Assembly: GCA_036768485.1 (NCBI GenBank)
Contig: JAVLUZ010000320.1
Span: 124,001 to 188,000 of the forward strand
Length of the DNA: 64,000 nt
Direction: 5' to 3'
From: Mermis nigrescens
Taxonomy: Eukaryota > Nematoda > Enoplea > Mermithida > Mermithidae
The position numbers and the translations under genes were made by a program. The notes under the pieces were generated by a model. It was not told the DNA's origin and ran no database searches. It saw only the letters and a program-made list of their open reading frames with translations. Positions 1 to 12,515 of this stretch are shown piece by piece; position 1 is the first letter of the stretch, and every line of letters starts with the position of its first letter.

Positions 1-469
1 TTCTGAAGTAAGGCTAAATTAATATTATAGATTGAAATGAAGTAAGAATTACTTGATTTAAAAAAAATTTTCCTCATATTTCATAATGCTGGCCGATAAA
101 GGCTCAAAAATACCGCTCTTGCTGTCTATCTCAGTTGTTATCGAGATATCGGGCTGCAAAAGTTTTGTTTTCAAAAATGAAATACCGGATTTGGCATAGT
201 CGCCCGAAATTTAAAAAGCCAGCTACGCGTGCCTAAAAACCAAACTTTCCAAAAAATTTTCAGTATGAAAGTAAGAAACGACGTGATGAAAACAAACGCA
301 AAATTGATAAATAATTGGTCCGAAAAAACGTAGATTAGTTTCGCTTGAGAATTTCAAAAATACGCATGACAGCAAAGGTAAGAATTGTAAGAAAATTTAA
401 GCAGAAAAATTAAGATGGCTGAATGTAATAAAAGCTCACAAATTGTCTGATTAATTGAATATCTTGAAT
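1..469. other. AT-rich non-coding DNA
   Basis: No convincing gene, splice-bounded exon or structured repeat is seen. There is a short resemblance to family B/D-type spacer (cgaaatttaaaaagccagctacg near 206-228). Confidence 0.5.
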
Positions 470-2558
470 TAAACATTTTTCTGTGAAGTATTTTTTCTTA
501 AAATTTTGAGTATGTACATTGACGACATCGGTAGCGCATTTTAGACATTAAAAAATGCAAAAAAATCGTTTTCGGGGAGAGATTCGGAACATTGATCATC
601 AAATTTCATATTTTTTAAGAATATCTGAATAATCACACAAGTTTAATAGTTATTTATTGATGCTGGTTGACCTGCTTAACCAAATATGCTACGCAGAACA
701 CGGTAACTCAGCTCGACAATCTGTGTTAAACTTCCAAATTGACGAAAAAGTTAGAGATAAAAAATGCATAGATATTTATAAAATACTAAAAATGTTAAGA
801 TATTTATTGAGATAAGATTTTTTTGGTTTATTTTAATATTAATAAAAATTGAATTACGTTAAGTTAGCTGTTCGAGTAAAATTCAAAAATGTCCATCATT
901 TTTCGTCCTTTTTTCGGTAGTTCCCTATTAACGACTTTTTCCGATCTTATTCATTCAGCAACAAACGCAATCAGGAGATGATGACTTATTCTCATAAGTT
1001 CGACTTTTATACGAATATTATTTGTTTAAATTACTATCACGCCGTGAAGCTTCCTGATATTATTTTTTGAAAATTTGCGTGAAAACATAGCTTTATCGAA
1101 GCTGATTTTACTACAAATACCTTTACTTAAGTTAAATTTTTATTGCTTATTTGTTATATGTTGTCGCTTCATTTTATTTTCTTTTATTTCTTTTATTATT
1201 TTTTCATACCATATTTCCTATTTTTTCGTTGCTTAACTTTCACTTTGAAAAATCGTTCCTAATTTTCTAAATTCTTTAAAAATGTTTAATAAAAATTTGC
1301 AACGAATTATACGATGATATTGAGCTTTATGCATCAGGTCTATTAACTTGCTTCTCGTTTATCAGCTATTGTGAGACTGCCGCTGGGGTTATGTCTTTAG
1401 CTTAATTATGATCAATGGATGTTCGAAATAAGTGCCTGAAATTCGAGAAAAACAAGTCTTCAGTTAGAATCCGCTTTATCTAGGGGATTTTTTCATTTAA
1501 CAATGCTTTCTTGACTTTTCTAGGAGAAATACATTTATATAAAATATAAATATAATAATAAATCATATAATACTATAAAATATGACAAAAAAGAAATATA
1601 AAAACATAATGTAGTGAAATGCAGGCCGGTATCCAGGGGGCGGGGGAGGCCTGCCCCCCCCGAAAAAGAAAAAAATTTGTTTCTCCCAAGGGTCCCACAA
1701 AGGGAAAACTGAAAAATTGTTACAGTGCGTCTGAGTCACCGCCAAAACAGGTTTTTAGCATACTTTTGAGCTAGTAAACTCAAAATTTTCCGGTGCTTCG
1801 CGCCTGATTTATTGTCTATGTATAGTTTTGTCTTCTAAATCGCTAAAAGCCGCTCAAATTTGAGTTAGACATAGGGTTTTTTTCCAGCGCTGTGCGCCGG
1901 ATTCATTGTTCAGCTATAGTTTTTGCCTACTAGCTAACTCAAAACAGCTCAAATTTGAGTTATGACATGGGGAGCATGAAATTTTTCCGGCGCTCCGTGC
2001 CGTATTTATTGTCTATATATGTTTTTTGTCTTCTAGACCCGCTCAAAACCGCACAAATTTGAACTTGACATGCAGAATATGTCAATTTTTTTCGGCGCCT
2101 GGCGCCGAATAATTCATTATCTGTATTGTTTTTCTCTGTAAAGCTCAATGATTAGGTGCAAAGGCAAGAGATGAGAAATAATTCATTGATTTAGTGATGA
2201 GAAATTAGCGAAAAATTTTTAAATTTTTTTCGAAATTTTTCTTCACTATCGTATAGAGCTCGCCGAGATACGCTCAAAACTGCCTTTATTTTCGCCTATC
2301 ACCTAATGGTTCTCGAGATATCTGGCCTCAAAATTTTTCGGACTTCCCCCGAAATAAAATCCTGGATCCGGGCCTGGTGAAATGTAATATCATAAAACAT
2401 TGAATTCCAATATAAAAACTATGTGCCACTTAATTTCTATTCTTATTCATTAGGCGGACCCGTGTGTACTTTATTTGGAATTTACTTTTAAAAGCTAGTT
2501 TGCGCATGAATAACATTATCAAGGTTCTCGGTTTCGATTTTAATTGAAGAAATATTAG
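470..2558 (+). repeat. Family J copy 1, interrupted by a hAT element
   Basis: Aligns by eye with 46240-46640 plus 48110-48960 in the same order and orientation, for example the TTGACGACA region near 518, the TTTTTCGTCC region near 900 and the CATAAAACATTGA-TTCCAATATAAAAAC stretch near 2392. It has no coding capacity. The copy at 48.7 kb lacks the insertion present here at 1622-2376. Its end at 2558 abuts family E. Confidence 0.65.
1622..2376. mobile_element. Non-autonomous hAT-like element, 755 bp
   Basis: The terminal inverted repeats are CAGGCCGGTATCCAGG on the left and CCTGGATCCGGGCCTG on the right, flanked by a perfect 8-bp duplication GTGAAATG (1614-1621 and 2377-2384), the hAT signature. 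The interior holds about four degenerate ~107-bp tandem units, each starting at a GGCGCTTCGCGCC-like palindrome (near 1790, 1890, 1990 and 2093). There is no transposase frame. The related site at 48.76 kb is empty. Confidence 0.85.
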
Positions 2559-3384
2559 ACTAGCAAAGAAAAATGCTCCGATGGAACAAATATGACGAAT
2601 ATACATGGGATTGTGGATTATTAAAGGTGTAAAAGGAGGAGACGAGGAAAAAGCTACTTATGTATATGCCTAATGTCGCAAAATCTGTTAAAAATCCTGT
2701 GCAATGAAAAAATCGAAGTATATTGCGGCCTTTGAAAATGTAATTTTCGTTAAATAATTTATTGCTTAAGAGTGTATAAATATAATCTGAAATGTCAGTA
2801 TACTTTTTGTAAATTGCTTGCAAATTGCAACGCTGACTTTCTTCGTATCGTGACTGATAGAAAAGTAAATGCAATTGTATTTAAAGGTTTTTAATTTTGT
2901 TATCATGAGCATTATAGCAAGCAAAGCTGGCGTCAATTCGTTCGTGCAACAAATCGTTGCGGACATGCAAGAATACCTACATGTAATATTGTTTCATGTA
3001 AGCTCGCACTTTTTTACTGCTTTAAACCAAGAATGTCTTTGATTGTCTTGAAATCTTGAATGCATCGATGTTTGCTATTTCATTCAATTCACTTTTAAAG
3101 TCGCTCCTAGTTTACACGATAAACTTTGCCATAGCTACTGCATAGCAAACTTCCCACTTTTGCACTCGCTTTTTTAGTTCAATAGTTTATTTCGATCTGC
3201 AGGCGCAGGATAAACTCCGATGTTTTGCGTTGCTTAGAGAAGTCTGATTTTTAGCAGATTTTGCAAATTTAGGCATATACATAGGACCTTTTTCATAGTC
3301 CCCTCCTTTTACATCCTTAATAATCCGCAATCCCAGAATAAAATCGTCTTTTTTTGTTCCATCGGAGCATTTTTATTTGCTAGT
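2559..3384. mobile_element. Family E element with about 200-bp inverted ends
   Basis: 2559-2760 and 3180-3384 are inverted copies beginning ACTAGCAAAGAAAAATGC and containing an AAAAGGAGG(A/G)GA block. The interior is non-coding. The same ends recur at 12300-12515, 17480-17590, 19885-20065, 27341-27876, 33683-34500 and 36725-36905. The family is probably a non-autonomous DNA transposon of unknown superfamily. Confidence 0.75.
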
Positions 3385-3426
3385 ACCCTACCTATAATTA
3401 GCATGATTTGAGTAAATCGGTCAGCA

Positions 3427-5395
3427 AACACATACACTAACATGCCACAATTGTGACAGCACTTCAAGAACGCGGAAAACAATATCCCTCAGTTTACCTC
3501 CATGTTTTTGCAGTCGAAGTACACCATTATGGCATAAATCCTAGTGCATATTAAGCTACGCCTTCTTAACATTCTCTGACAGCTGTTACTTTCATTTAGT
3601 GCAATTTTTTATGCTCCTTCTGAATATGTATGTTATTTTGTGAGGAGAATGAGTTTCGAAAGAGGTATAATTGAAAAACTATCATAATGCATCAAGAATA
3701 GGCACCTGTTGGACATTATGCAAAAGCAAGAAAAAGTAGATTTCTGTTGCGTTAAACACATCCAGGGGATGCATTCAAAGAGCTGGAAAGGAATAAACCA
3801 CTAAATTTTCTTATTAGAACCTTATTTTCCCATCTTGAGTTTTTGTGATATCACTGTAAATAGGCCAAAAATGCCTATTTCCTACTACTCTATAACTCCT
3901 CTTCGAGCTAAACCATTAAAAACGATGTAATTGAAGCTAAAACGAGGTTAGGCAAAGTTTTGGACACATGATAAGGTAGAACAGAAAAAAATGTCACGAA
4001 AGTGATTCATTATGCCTCCGGCATAGGACACAGTAAACGGAGAGATTTTGCTCTGAATATCAGCATTATATTTTTTAAACAAGAGAAGCATACCATAAAG
4101 AGATGGAAGGGTTTTAGCATAAACTTTACGCAACTTTTGGGTGTAAAGAAAACATACACTTTCAATAATGTTTACTTTACGGAACATATTTTTAAAAAAT
4201 TCACGTGCAACTCTCTGGAAGTAAAATAAATGTTTAGTGTCATGTTTATACATTAAGCAATAAATGAATAGTGCAAACTTCATACAATTAGTGGGTGTAG
4301 AGAAAGCAACAGTCAGATTCATAATTCTGACATTACGTAGAACATTTTGCAAAAAATTAGGCTTCTGCAAGGCTCTAGAACTAAAATTGATTAGCAGTGT
4401 AAACTTTACACAACCACCGAGAGTAAAGTAGATTTTATCCAAATAATTTATTATGATATTACTCTGATATTACGATTAATATTTATGAAAAATTAAGCCT
4501 CCATAATGGCCTAAAGATAAATAGATATTAGATAAAACAACTTTACACCACTGTTGACTATAAACAAACGCGCCCAACTGGCGTATCACGTTTTATTCCT
4601 GGTCCATTTTTAGACTTAAGATTCATGTCCAGACTCATAACCGCAGAAGTTGGCAGAAAAAAAGAAGACAGAAACATGTTTAACATTCTCAACGTTTTGA
4701 CTTTACACCTCTCGAAAAAGCTGAATATTGATGTAAATATACCCAATTTGCTGTGACGCGTACCCATTTAAAAAGTACTTTATTTTTATTCTATTCTACT
4801 CATCCCGACTTCAAGGCAGAGAAAGTGGCGACCAAAAAACGGACAAAAACGTATTGTTCACCATCTATTACATTGTAAACTTTAAAAATCTGAACCTGAA
4901 CCCCATGAAGTGTAAAGAATTTGGATTTGGACATCAGAAAAAATTTCTTGGGACTCGTAACCAGAGTTATTGGCAGACCAAAAAAACCAAAAATGTGTTT
5001 TTCACCCTAAGATTCTTTACACTCTTCACACTGCCACTTTAGAAATGAATCACTTAAAAAAAATTAAAAAAGTAGTTTTGAGCTTATTCAATTGTCTACA
5101 ATTTAAAAAATATACTAAAACGAATGCAAAACTGAGTGAGATAAGTCGAGCGTCCTACCAAAATTTGAAAAAGCAATTCGTTATAACGTTACAGTAAAAC
5201 TTTACACGCTCTTTACGCACCGGTATTGATTTAAAAAAAAGAAAAATACACCGGCAGCGAAGTTTTTTATTATCTACTTTTTAAAGAAAACCGCACCCAT
5301 CCCAGATTTGTCCCGCTATAGCTGTAGGGGGAGTCAGTTTTTAGGGGTACCCAAGTATATTATAGGTACGCGGTAACGCGCTACCCATGATTAAA
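3427..5395 (+). repeat. Family F copy 1: array of GTGTAAAC-type units
   Basis: Degenerate units of about 130 bp, each with GTGTAAACTTTACAC-like palindromes, a GGTGTAAAGAAAAC step and CAGATTCATAATTCTGAC. It shares its right end (calcium-independent of any gene: cgcacc...tatattataggta, ending in a near-palindromic GGTACGCGGTAACGCGCTACC at about 5364-5385) with the copies ending at 30470 and 36350. It starts 43 bases after a family E element, an arrangement repeated at 34500. Open frames inside are chance. Confidence 0.7.
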
Positions 5396-5699
5396 CATAC
5401 AATTTTCCTTTTAAATCGCCTTCGTGCGTTTCTTACCGATTGTTTTTTATCGATCTAGAGCATCGCTGAGATGTTTTTTTGAGCTATTTCGAATCACATA
5501 ATTTCTTTTTCTGCTTTCTAACTATAATCAAATTATTCGAAGGCATATTGTTGCTCGATCAACAAAAAAGATAGTTTAGTGTATTTATTCAGTCCAGGAC
5601 CATAATACCGCTTTTAATAGACAAGATTTTATCAATTTTATCAGCAAGAATCATTAGAAAAATAAAAGAAAAATTGTCATAGTACAAGGGATATAATCA
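5396..5699. other. Non-coding spacer
   Basis: AT-rich, with no gene or repeat recognised. Confidence 0.4.
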
Positions 5700-5870
5700 T
5701 ACATGGGCAGCAAGAAAATTCTGAGGGGGTCTAGTTGGATGAAATCGCCTAAGAATTGCTAATTGCCAAAAATGTTACTAAAAATAGAATTCTAGGGTCG
5801 ACAGTAATTTGTGGGGGGGTTTAAACTTCCAAGAGGGGTGTAAACCCCGAAGCCCCCTTCCCGCCAACGT
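5700..5870 (+). repeat. Family C repeat
   Basis: Begins CATACATGGGCAGCAAGAAAATTCTG and ends in a G-rich to C-rich hairpin-like tail (GGGTGTAAACCCC). Other copies are 18720-18890, 33885-34045 and a fragment at 47120-47225. Non-coding. Confidence 0.65.
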
Positions 5871-6294
5871 CTGGCTATAATACCTAGAAGATGAAAAGCC
5901 AAACTTAATTTAAGCTATACTATACACAAAAATTCAAAAAGTAACCTGTGTAATTTCGAACAAATTTTATAATTTTATGAATTATTTTTTGATTTTAGTT
6001 TTATTTTATCATTGCTTCCGTTTGTCCCGAATGTGTTTTTAGTGCAGGCATGTGTTGCTCAGAATTTTACTCTAATTCCCGCATAAATATTTTTTCTTTA
6101 ATCGATAGATTTTTCGTAGTTTACTCCAAACACATTCATTACAAATTGTATCTTACTAATTTTGTATTTTGTAACTTATATTCCCGATTTCAATTTTATT
6201 TTACTTTTTAGCTAATTTTGCGAATCTATTCCTCATAATTTTGTCTTTCAATACAATTCGTCACAATTTTAATTTTTTCCTTACGCATCACTTC
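5871..6294 (+). promoter_or_regulatory. Upstream region of the 6308 gene
   Basis: AT-rich and free of the G-rich repeats. The last 25 bases form a pyrimidine-rich stretch ending in CAG at 6292-6294, 13 bases before ATG, so the mature 5' end is probably made by splicing or trans-splicing there. No TATA box stands out. Confidence 0.35.
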
Positions 6295-6307
6295 AGCGAT
6301 AGAAAGA

Positions 6308-7568
6308 ATGACGACAGCCGAGCGACCCGCGCAATATTCTCAAGAAAATTTGCTCAAACAGATTAATAAACAAACGGATCAACAAATCGTGACGCAGCCG
6401 GGGCCACCACGGGAGTTACTTTTTAAACAACCTGTTATTTCGGGGCCCAGCGAACTTTCCTGGATCAACGAACTCGAATCAAAGGTCAATTCGAGTCGCG
6501 AATTCGTCGAAAAAGGATTAAGGAATTTTCGGGAGCAGACTCTGATGCGAAAAAATAGCCGAACGGATCAAACTCTCGGGGAATCTGGCCGAAATTCCGG
6601 GGTCGTCGTCAAAAATCCCCAAAGAATCGCTCAAATTCATTCCTTGTTGAAAATGGACGACTCCAACTTGATCACCGACGCCGATCAATTCAATCGGTGT
6701 TTCCAGCCAACGTCCTATGCCACTCGAAAAACGACGGATCCGCGTCATTTTTATGCGGATCAAACGCGAAAATATCAACATAACGACCGTTTTGATCTTG
6801 ACGAACCGATTTACATTCCAAAACCCGATTACGACATCGATTTCGGCGCTTATTACAAGGGCAATAGTTCGTTTCAAGGCTCGTCGACGAGGAATATGCC
6901 CTTGAAAGGGACGTTGTCAGCAAGGAATGCATCCTTGAAAATGAATCAATTTCCTGAACCAACGAACGGTTATTTGATGCAGAACAACGAATTTGACAAT
7001 TCGGAGAGTAATGGCCCTCATTACCGTTATCACCGAAACGACAACGCCCTATCGCTAGCGCCACGACCAGTTTTACCCCCACAGCACCTCGTTGAATGGA
7101 GTAGTACCCGGGGATCGAAGGTACCCTAATACCGATTTAGCCAAATTTTCCAAATACGAACCGCCCGAGGGCGTTGCGAAGCCCGATCAATATTTATACC
7201 ATTCTTCCGGGGATCAGGCGTACCTCAATAGGGATTTTTCCAAATTTTCGAAACAAGAACCGCCCGAGGGCGTTGCGAAGCCCGATCGACGATTATACTA
7301 TTCTTACGACGGCAGCGGATCCGACCCCGCATTCGGTGATAATGAATCTTGGTCGACGACTCATCGTCAAAACGACCGAAACATGACATTGCAGTCGAGT
7401 CACCAATTTTCGGCCCCTTCTTCGCAACAACGAAATAATCAGGCGTCGTTTGATGGTTCCACGTATCAATTTGGGGATTTATTGTCATCGGGCACGACGA
7501 CCCCGCGACGGAGCCATCATCCGAACATGACAACGTACAATACTGTCTATAACGACCGTGGTTTTTAA
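6308..7568 (+). CDS. Unknown repeat-bearing polar protein, frame broken near 7107
   Basis: I do not recognise the family. ATG at 6308 opens a 273-residue frame that stops at 7127-7129; a second frame offset by one base carries on to TAA at 7566-7568. Removing one C from the ACCCGGGG run near 7104-7111 joins the two into about 419 residues, and the junction then matches the start of the next internal repeat (SSTGDRRYPN against HSSGDQAYLN), so the two frames are one gene. Two 33-residue units (99-bp period, about 7108-7206 and 7207-7305) share the core FSK-x-EPPEGVAKPD. The protein is rich in Asn, Gln, Ser, Arg and Tyr, has no membrane segment or signal peptide, and is probably largely disordered; residues 50-75 could form a helix. 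GC content is well above that of the flanks, as expected for coding sequence. The bases before ATG (about 6270-6294) are pyrimidine-rich and end in CAG, so 6295 may be a splice or trans-splice acceptor. The break is either an assembly error or a young pseudogene mutation. Confidence 0.75.
7108..7305 (+). repeat. Two tandem 99-bp coding repeats
   Basis: Two direct repeats with a 99-bp period inside the gene at 6308-7568. Each encodes 33 residues ending in the core EPPEGVAKPD followed by a Tyr-rich tail. They agree almost perfectly through the core, and differences elsewhere keep the frame, which suggests selection on protein sequence. Their alignment locates the one-base frame break just upstream. 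Confidence 0.8.
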
Positions 7569-7674
7569 GCGACCTCATCGAATATTTACAACCTGTCAGA
7601 AATTTATAACACATGCATACGTAAATTATGCAAAGATACACAGATATGTAAAATGGGCTCGGTGATCCCCATAT

Positions 7675-7850
7675 AAAGTTGGACGTCCAACCATCCCCTC
7701 GATTTTGGCGAAAACTTGAGTTTTTTGGCTATTTTTATGCGTTTTTTGTCATTTTTGGCTGAAAATTGGAGCCATTTATCCCCACTATCCCTCCTAAGAA
7801 TAACCAGGGACCCTCACCTCAAATTTCAAGCTGTTACAGGTTGAGCATAC
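7675..7850 (+). repeat. Family H repeat
   Basis: Starts GGTTGGACGTCC-like, contains TTTTGGCGAAAA and GTCATTTTTGGC, and ends at CAAGCTGTTACAGG. A second copy at 53940-54180 sits inside the large hAT-like element. It lies 110 bp past the stop of the 6308 gene. 7850-8384 is non-coding, with a GGCGCTTCGCGCC palindrome at about 8304. Confidence 0.6.
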
Positions 7851-8384
7851 ACAAATTGGCAGCGGACGAATTCAGGGGATCTGAATGTAGCAAAAGTGAA
7901 AAATTGCAACCTCCACCCAAAACTCCCCAAAACTTGACATAAAATCCCCCGACAAAGGCCAACACCTGCCCACCCCACGACGTTTAAGGTTTTTGATTCC
8001 TTTCATAGGACTTTTGAGCAAGAAAGATATGTTTTACTTAAAACCTCTATGGGTGCTTTTGCTATTTTTGGCAAGCCATAAAGAACATTTACATTTTTTT
8101 TAAACGCGGCTGACTAGTGACTAACCATACAAGATCCTGGGGGATTGGAAACCTCTAGAAAAATTTCCACTCCCCCACGTGTTTTTTCATCTCCCAGAAT
8201 TAACGATTTTTTAAAAGTTTCCCTATATTTCCTAAAAATTGGTAGTAAAGGTGTTATTTTAAGCGTTTTTAGCCATCTATTTGCTCAAAAATGTCAAACT
8301 TCTGGCGCTTCGCGCCTGATACTCATGTTTTAAGTGTATTTTGTTCAATTTGCTCGACTCTTTTCAGAGCACAGTGGAAAGCCG

Positions 8385-8495
8385 CAGGCACGTAGCTGGC
8401 CGTCCTATTTTGGGGGGGGGCAACACCAATTTCAGGGAGGGGGAACTAAGCCCAAAAAGGCCAAAAATAGTACAAAATAAACGTAAAAATTTTCT
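8385..8495 (+). mobile_element. Family D hAT MITE, 3' truncated
   Basis: Begins CAGGCACGTAGCTGGCCG and shares GGCCAAAAATAG with the complete copies at 39075-39246 and 44060-44212. No right terminus is found. Confidence 0.6.
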
Positions 8496-8715
8496 TCTAT
8501 CGATTGAACTACGACATAAGATCTACAAGAAATTCGTCTTTTGACAGCAAAATGCACCTTTTCAAACTTGCTCGATGAGGGTAAGATTAATGCGATAAAG
8601 AAAGATAAATCTTTTTGCCAATTTCACTCGAATTTTATCCAGTAACCGACCCAGGTACTGATTTGAATCAATTCGTATGTTGTTGGGAAAATTATGGATC
8701 GTACGCAGGATTGGC

Positions 8716-8949
8716 ATACCTAGGCGTGGAGAGGGGGGCTTTAAGGTATGCACTCCCCAGAGACCAAACCCCCAGAAACCAAAATACCCCCCAGAAATTA
8801 ATTTTCGAAAATTATTTTTATTTTCGCAATTTTTTTGTACGTCGAAAAATGGTGTTTTTCCGCTATACCACCATTTTTAAGGCCATTTTTTTCCTTTGAA
8901 AAAATCTTGCACTTCCCTCCCCCCAGAACTTTGATGCCACCCACCTATG
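8716..8949 (+). mobile_element. Family A MITE
   Basis: Begins ATACCTAGGCGTGG, has CCCCAGAAACCAAAATACC, CGAAAAATGGTGTTTTTCCGC and TTTTTAAGGCCATTTTT in order, and ends TTTGATGCCACCCACCTATG. No clear target duplication here. 8950-11150 holds no recognised gene apart from a short GTAT microsatellite and candidate exon 7. Confidence 0.8.
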
Positions 8950-9927
8950 AGGGTAGGTAGCTACCTATCATAGGACTGCAAAACTATGTCCAACACGCAC
9001 GCAGGCAGCTCCTAAATCCATTTAAAAAATTTTAAAGGTAAAAAAGTGCCAAAAAATTGATGATAGGGCCAAAAACAACATTTCTAGATGTTTCTTGTCG
9101 AGTTCTATCCATGGCATGAGATAATATGAGATACTTCAGAGATCTTTTTTGGTGGTCCAGCCAGATTCCCCCACGCCCATTGTGTGCATGTATGTGCTTC
9201 GACGACGGTAAAAGTCTTGAGGGTTGCTCTGGTGGACAAATGCAAAATTTTCCGTTCTTTCTAAGCGGAACAACAGCTAATAAAGTTGGATGAGCATAAA
9301 TACATGTCAAAAAATGGAGTTTTTTATTATAAGTATTCCACCTTTTTGACCTAATTAATTTTTAATCTTAGAATCCTGACTTTGAAAATATGAAGACTTC
9401 TATACGCTTCTCTAGAAATGAGTATGCACGTAATTATCAGGTCATATGTGATATGTGTACAGTCTCCTTTATTATTCATCTGCATTACCGCATATTTTTA
9501 GAAAACTATTGTCAGTAGGTACTCGTGGTTACACATGCGTTCTAACTAAATGACGCAGTAATTGAATGATTGTATTTTTACACGTCTGACGTTGCCATAA
9601 GCGCATAATTCGGTGTTAGATGTTAGAGATATTGTTCTGAAACTTTTTCTAATCTAATTCGTTTTCTAGGATTCACTTGCAGATTATACACTATAGTTGA
9701 GCTGCCCGGGCGTTGCCCGGGCTGAACTTAGGCCTCGATAGTTATATGGAATTTATATGTCTCTTGTATTTTTTATTTTTCAAGACTTTTGATGTTTTTG
9801 GGATATTTCTAAAAAAATTGTTGGTACAAACCATATTTTATTTTTTGGATTTTTTTAAAATGTCTCTTTGTCGACCATTTTTTTGATCAAATCCATATTT
9901 TCTATTATATAATTTTAATCCATCTAT

Positions 9928-9960
9928 GTAGGTAAGTACGTATGTATGTATGTATGTATG
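9928..9960 (+). repeat. GTAT microsatellite
   Basis: Six or so GTAT/GTAC units in a row. Confidence 0.8.
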
Positions 9961-10266
9961 CTGGTTTCTTTGGTGCATATTCATACCTACAACTACATAA
10001 TATTTAATCCATAAAAATATCACGACATGAAAAATAAATGAGTAAATAAATAATTGAATAAATAAAACATATGAAAAAATAAGGTCTCGTCACAGCAGCA
10101 AGTAACAGTGTTGTGAAAAAAAATAGGAAAAACGAGTAAAGTTTACCGCCCTTTGCAACACAATTTTGAGTATCGGAATCGATTCTATAATGATTTAATC
10201 ATTTTTTTCAAAAATCCAATCTTTTTTCTTTTGAAGAAAAACTATTTTACAGCCTCATATTCATTC

Positions 10267-10571
10267 CTAATGGACTGAGTGCATTATTTTTTTCAAGAAG
10301 CACCCACAGCGATACATTAAATATAATAATTGCAAAAACTTGTCTACAATTTGAGATTTAATTCTTATTTGCCACCTGCTCTGCTTGTAAAGAACAAAAT
10401 GTTTCCATATTGTACTACAACTTATGCACATTTGCCATATAATCGTAATTCCAGGGTCCGCCTCATGCAGCGCTCTAAGTTTTGTTTTCAGGATTAGCTG
10501 TATTTCAGCAAAGCTTGAACATCTTCCAGACTGACTGCTCGCCATTTGTTGTGCTGTGCACTTATTTGCAG
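10267..10571 (-). CDS. Candidate exon 7 (uncertain)
   Basis: An acceptor-like GCTGCTTTTTAG ends at 10572 and opens a minus-strand frame in the phase that exon 6 requires. It reads to a stop at 10267, about 101 residues, with several Cys and Trp (CTAQQMASSQSGRCSS, ITIIWQMC). The polypyrimidine tract is short, and the C-terminal part reads like AT-rich non-coding DNA. It may be a real terminal exon, a shorter exon ending at an internal GT, or chance. Confidence 0.25.
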
Positions 10572-10789
10572 CTAAAAAGCAGCTTCCATCCAAAAACTTT
10601 TTCAAAAATGTAGATTTTCGGTTTCAAAAAGCTCGAGGAATTCAATGGAATCAAATGATATAAGAGTGATTTATTGACAGTGCAAGATAAGCTTAAAAAA
10701 TTTATAATGCTTCTGAATTGAACTGCGGAATTCAGAAATAATGCTATATATGTGTGAAAAAGAATGTTTCGATTTAGTCACTTCCTTTT

Positions 10790-11930
10790 CACTCAACTTT
10801 TGAAGTTTTCGGAAAGATCGCCTTAGTGCTGTAGAGTCAAAACTTAACAAACCCTCGTTTTCACAAATGTTGTACCGTTTTTAATGCTGAATATCACTGT
10901 GTAAACCGTTTCAAACAAAACCAGTTTTCCTTTCAAAACATTACACCAAAACTTCAAAAAATTAACCTATTTTTTCAAAATTTTATTGAGTATATATTAT
11001 TGCCTTGCTGTGCCATAATCATGACTCTATGAATAATGAGCATTTTCCAATGATCTTTTTTGCAAAACAATTAGCAGACATTTTGTCTATTAAAAATTTA
11101 CGTATTTTGATCCGCGTACATATTTTTTGCCGGGTTTGACAATTCTCTGAAGCAGACACGCACGTGGGGAGTTCGGGGATCTAGACTGCCAGAACGGAAA
11201 AATGGAAAATTTCGCGGGGAAAAATGAGGCAAAATTAAGACCAAAAACGAATGAAAATTGAAAACTTTCTTTAAAAATGCTTCAAATTGACGAAAACATG
11301 TGTAATAACGGAGGGAGGTTTAACGCTATCTAAGCGCTTATACTACTTTTTAGGGTCATTTTGGCGCAAAAGTTTCAATTTTAGACCCATTCCAAAACCG
11401 GCTGAGCTACCTCCCCTCAGATCTGCCTTGCTGTGCATCTTTGCTGTGACTTGTCTCGACTCGGGGTGACTGTTCTTCTGCTAAATATAAGTAAACGGTA
11501 GACCATAGAGAACGCTTCAATTACGTCAAATATTGATTTATCGTTTAAGTGTAAGGTTTACTCAAAAAATCTACTTTACTTCCGAAACGTTGCAAAAATT
11601 AAATTTTTTATTTCAAAATGTTTTCCCTAATGTCGGTACAAATCTGATTGTAAGTTTCCTTTGCATACAGTAATTTTGTTTAGTTTACCCTGAAAATTAA
11701 CTTTAATTTTATAGCGTTGCATAATCCTAGTTGTTTTCCCCAAAATGTTTTCCAAAAATCCAAAACTCAGGATTACAAATCTGACTATAAGTTTCTTTTA
11801 CGCCCAGGAGTTGCGTAAAGTTTACACTGAAAAATAAATGCAGTTTATGCCCTCCGTATAATCGGGATTACAAATCTGACCCTAAATTGTCTTTACATCC
11901 GATTTTTGTGTGAGGTATTCACTAAAAAAG
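10790..11930 (-). repeat. Degenerate family F copy with a family K insertion
   Basis: 11500-11930 reads in reverse as about three family F units (CAGATTTGTAATC, GTAAAGACAA, GTGTAAACTTTAC-like). 10790-10990 has weaker resemblance. 11155-11475 between them matches 22325-22580 (family K: GTGGGG...TCTAGA, then AAAATGA-GCAAAAT-AAG and a Cys/Thr-coding-looking GC-richer tail) and is probably an insertion. Confidence 0.5.
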
Positions 11931-12299
11931 TGAATGTCTTAAGTTGATACCCAAACAATAATTTTAGATCGGGAGTCTAGAAACTGTTCTTAGCAATATT
12001 AAAAGTACGAATATAACTTTAAATTTTTGATCTATTTTAATAAGGTAAGGTTGTCTTAAAGAATGATAATCTTGATGTCCAGGAACAATTTTGTTCTCCA
12101 AATTCTTGGACTGCTACCATTATTTTAGCACGTTACCGCACAAGTTTACTGACTGATTCACTCAAATCTAATGGAAGGTATAGTAGGTACTTATTGAAGA
12201 AACACCATTGCTGCATCGTTTATATCTAGATATCACGGCACTTGAAGCTATAGTAGAGGAAATCATTAGCCGTTTTTTAATTTTAAATTGTTCATTCAG

Positions 12300-12515
12300 T
12301 GTTTTCCTTTTGCAGGCCACAGAATATAGGAACTTATTTTAATCCTTGGAATGCTTTAGGGGAATCGGAACTTTTAAGCAGATTATAGTGATTTTAGAAT
12401 GATGGGTAAATTTTCCTCAGTCTCCCATCTTTTATGTCCTCAATAATGCGTGTTTCTAAGTTTATTTGTCCTTTTTGGTCCATCAGAGCACTTTTGCTAT
12501 CCTGCTTGCACTAAT
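12300..12515 (-). repeat. Family E end fragment
   Basis: One inverted end only: ends GGTCCATCAGAGCACTTTTGCTA, with a pyrimidine block complementary to AAAAGGAGG. It lies near a family F copy, as at 3.4 and 34.5 kb. 12520-13480 has no recognised feature. Confidence 0.55.

Noticed and set aside
3948..4442. 164-residue minus frame in family F
   Set aside because: It crosses several repeat units without a shared frame and the same sequence elsewhere is full of stops.
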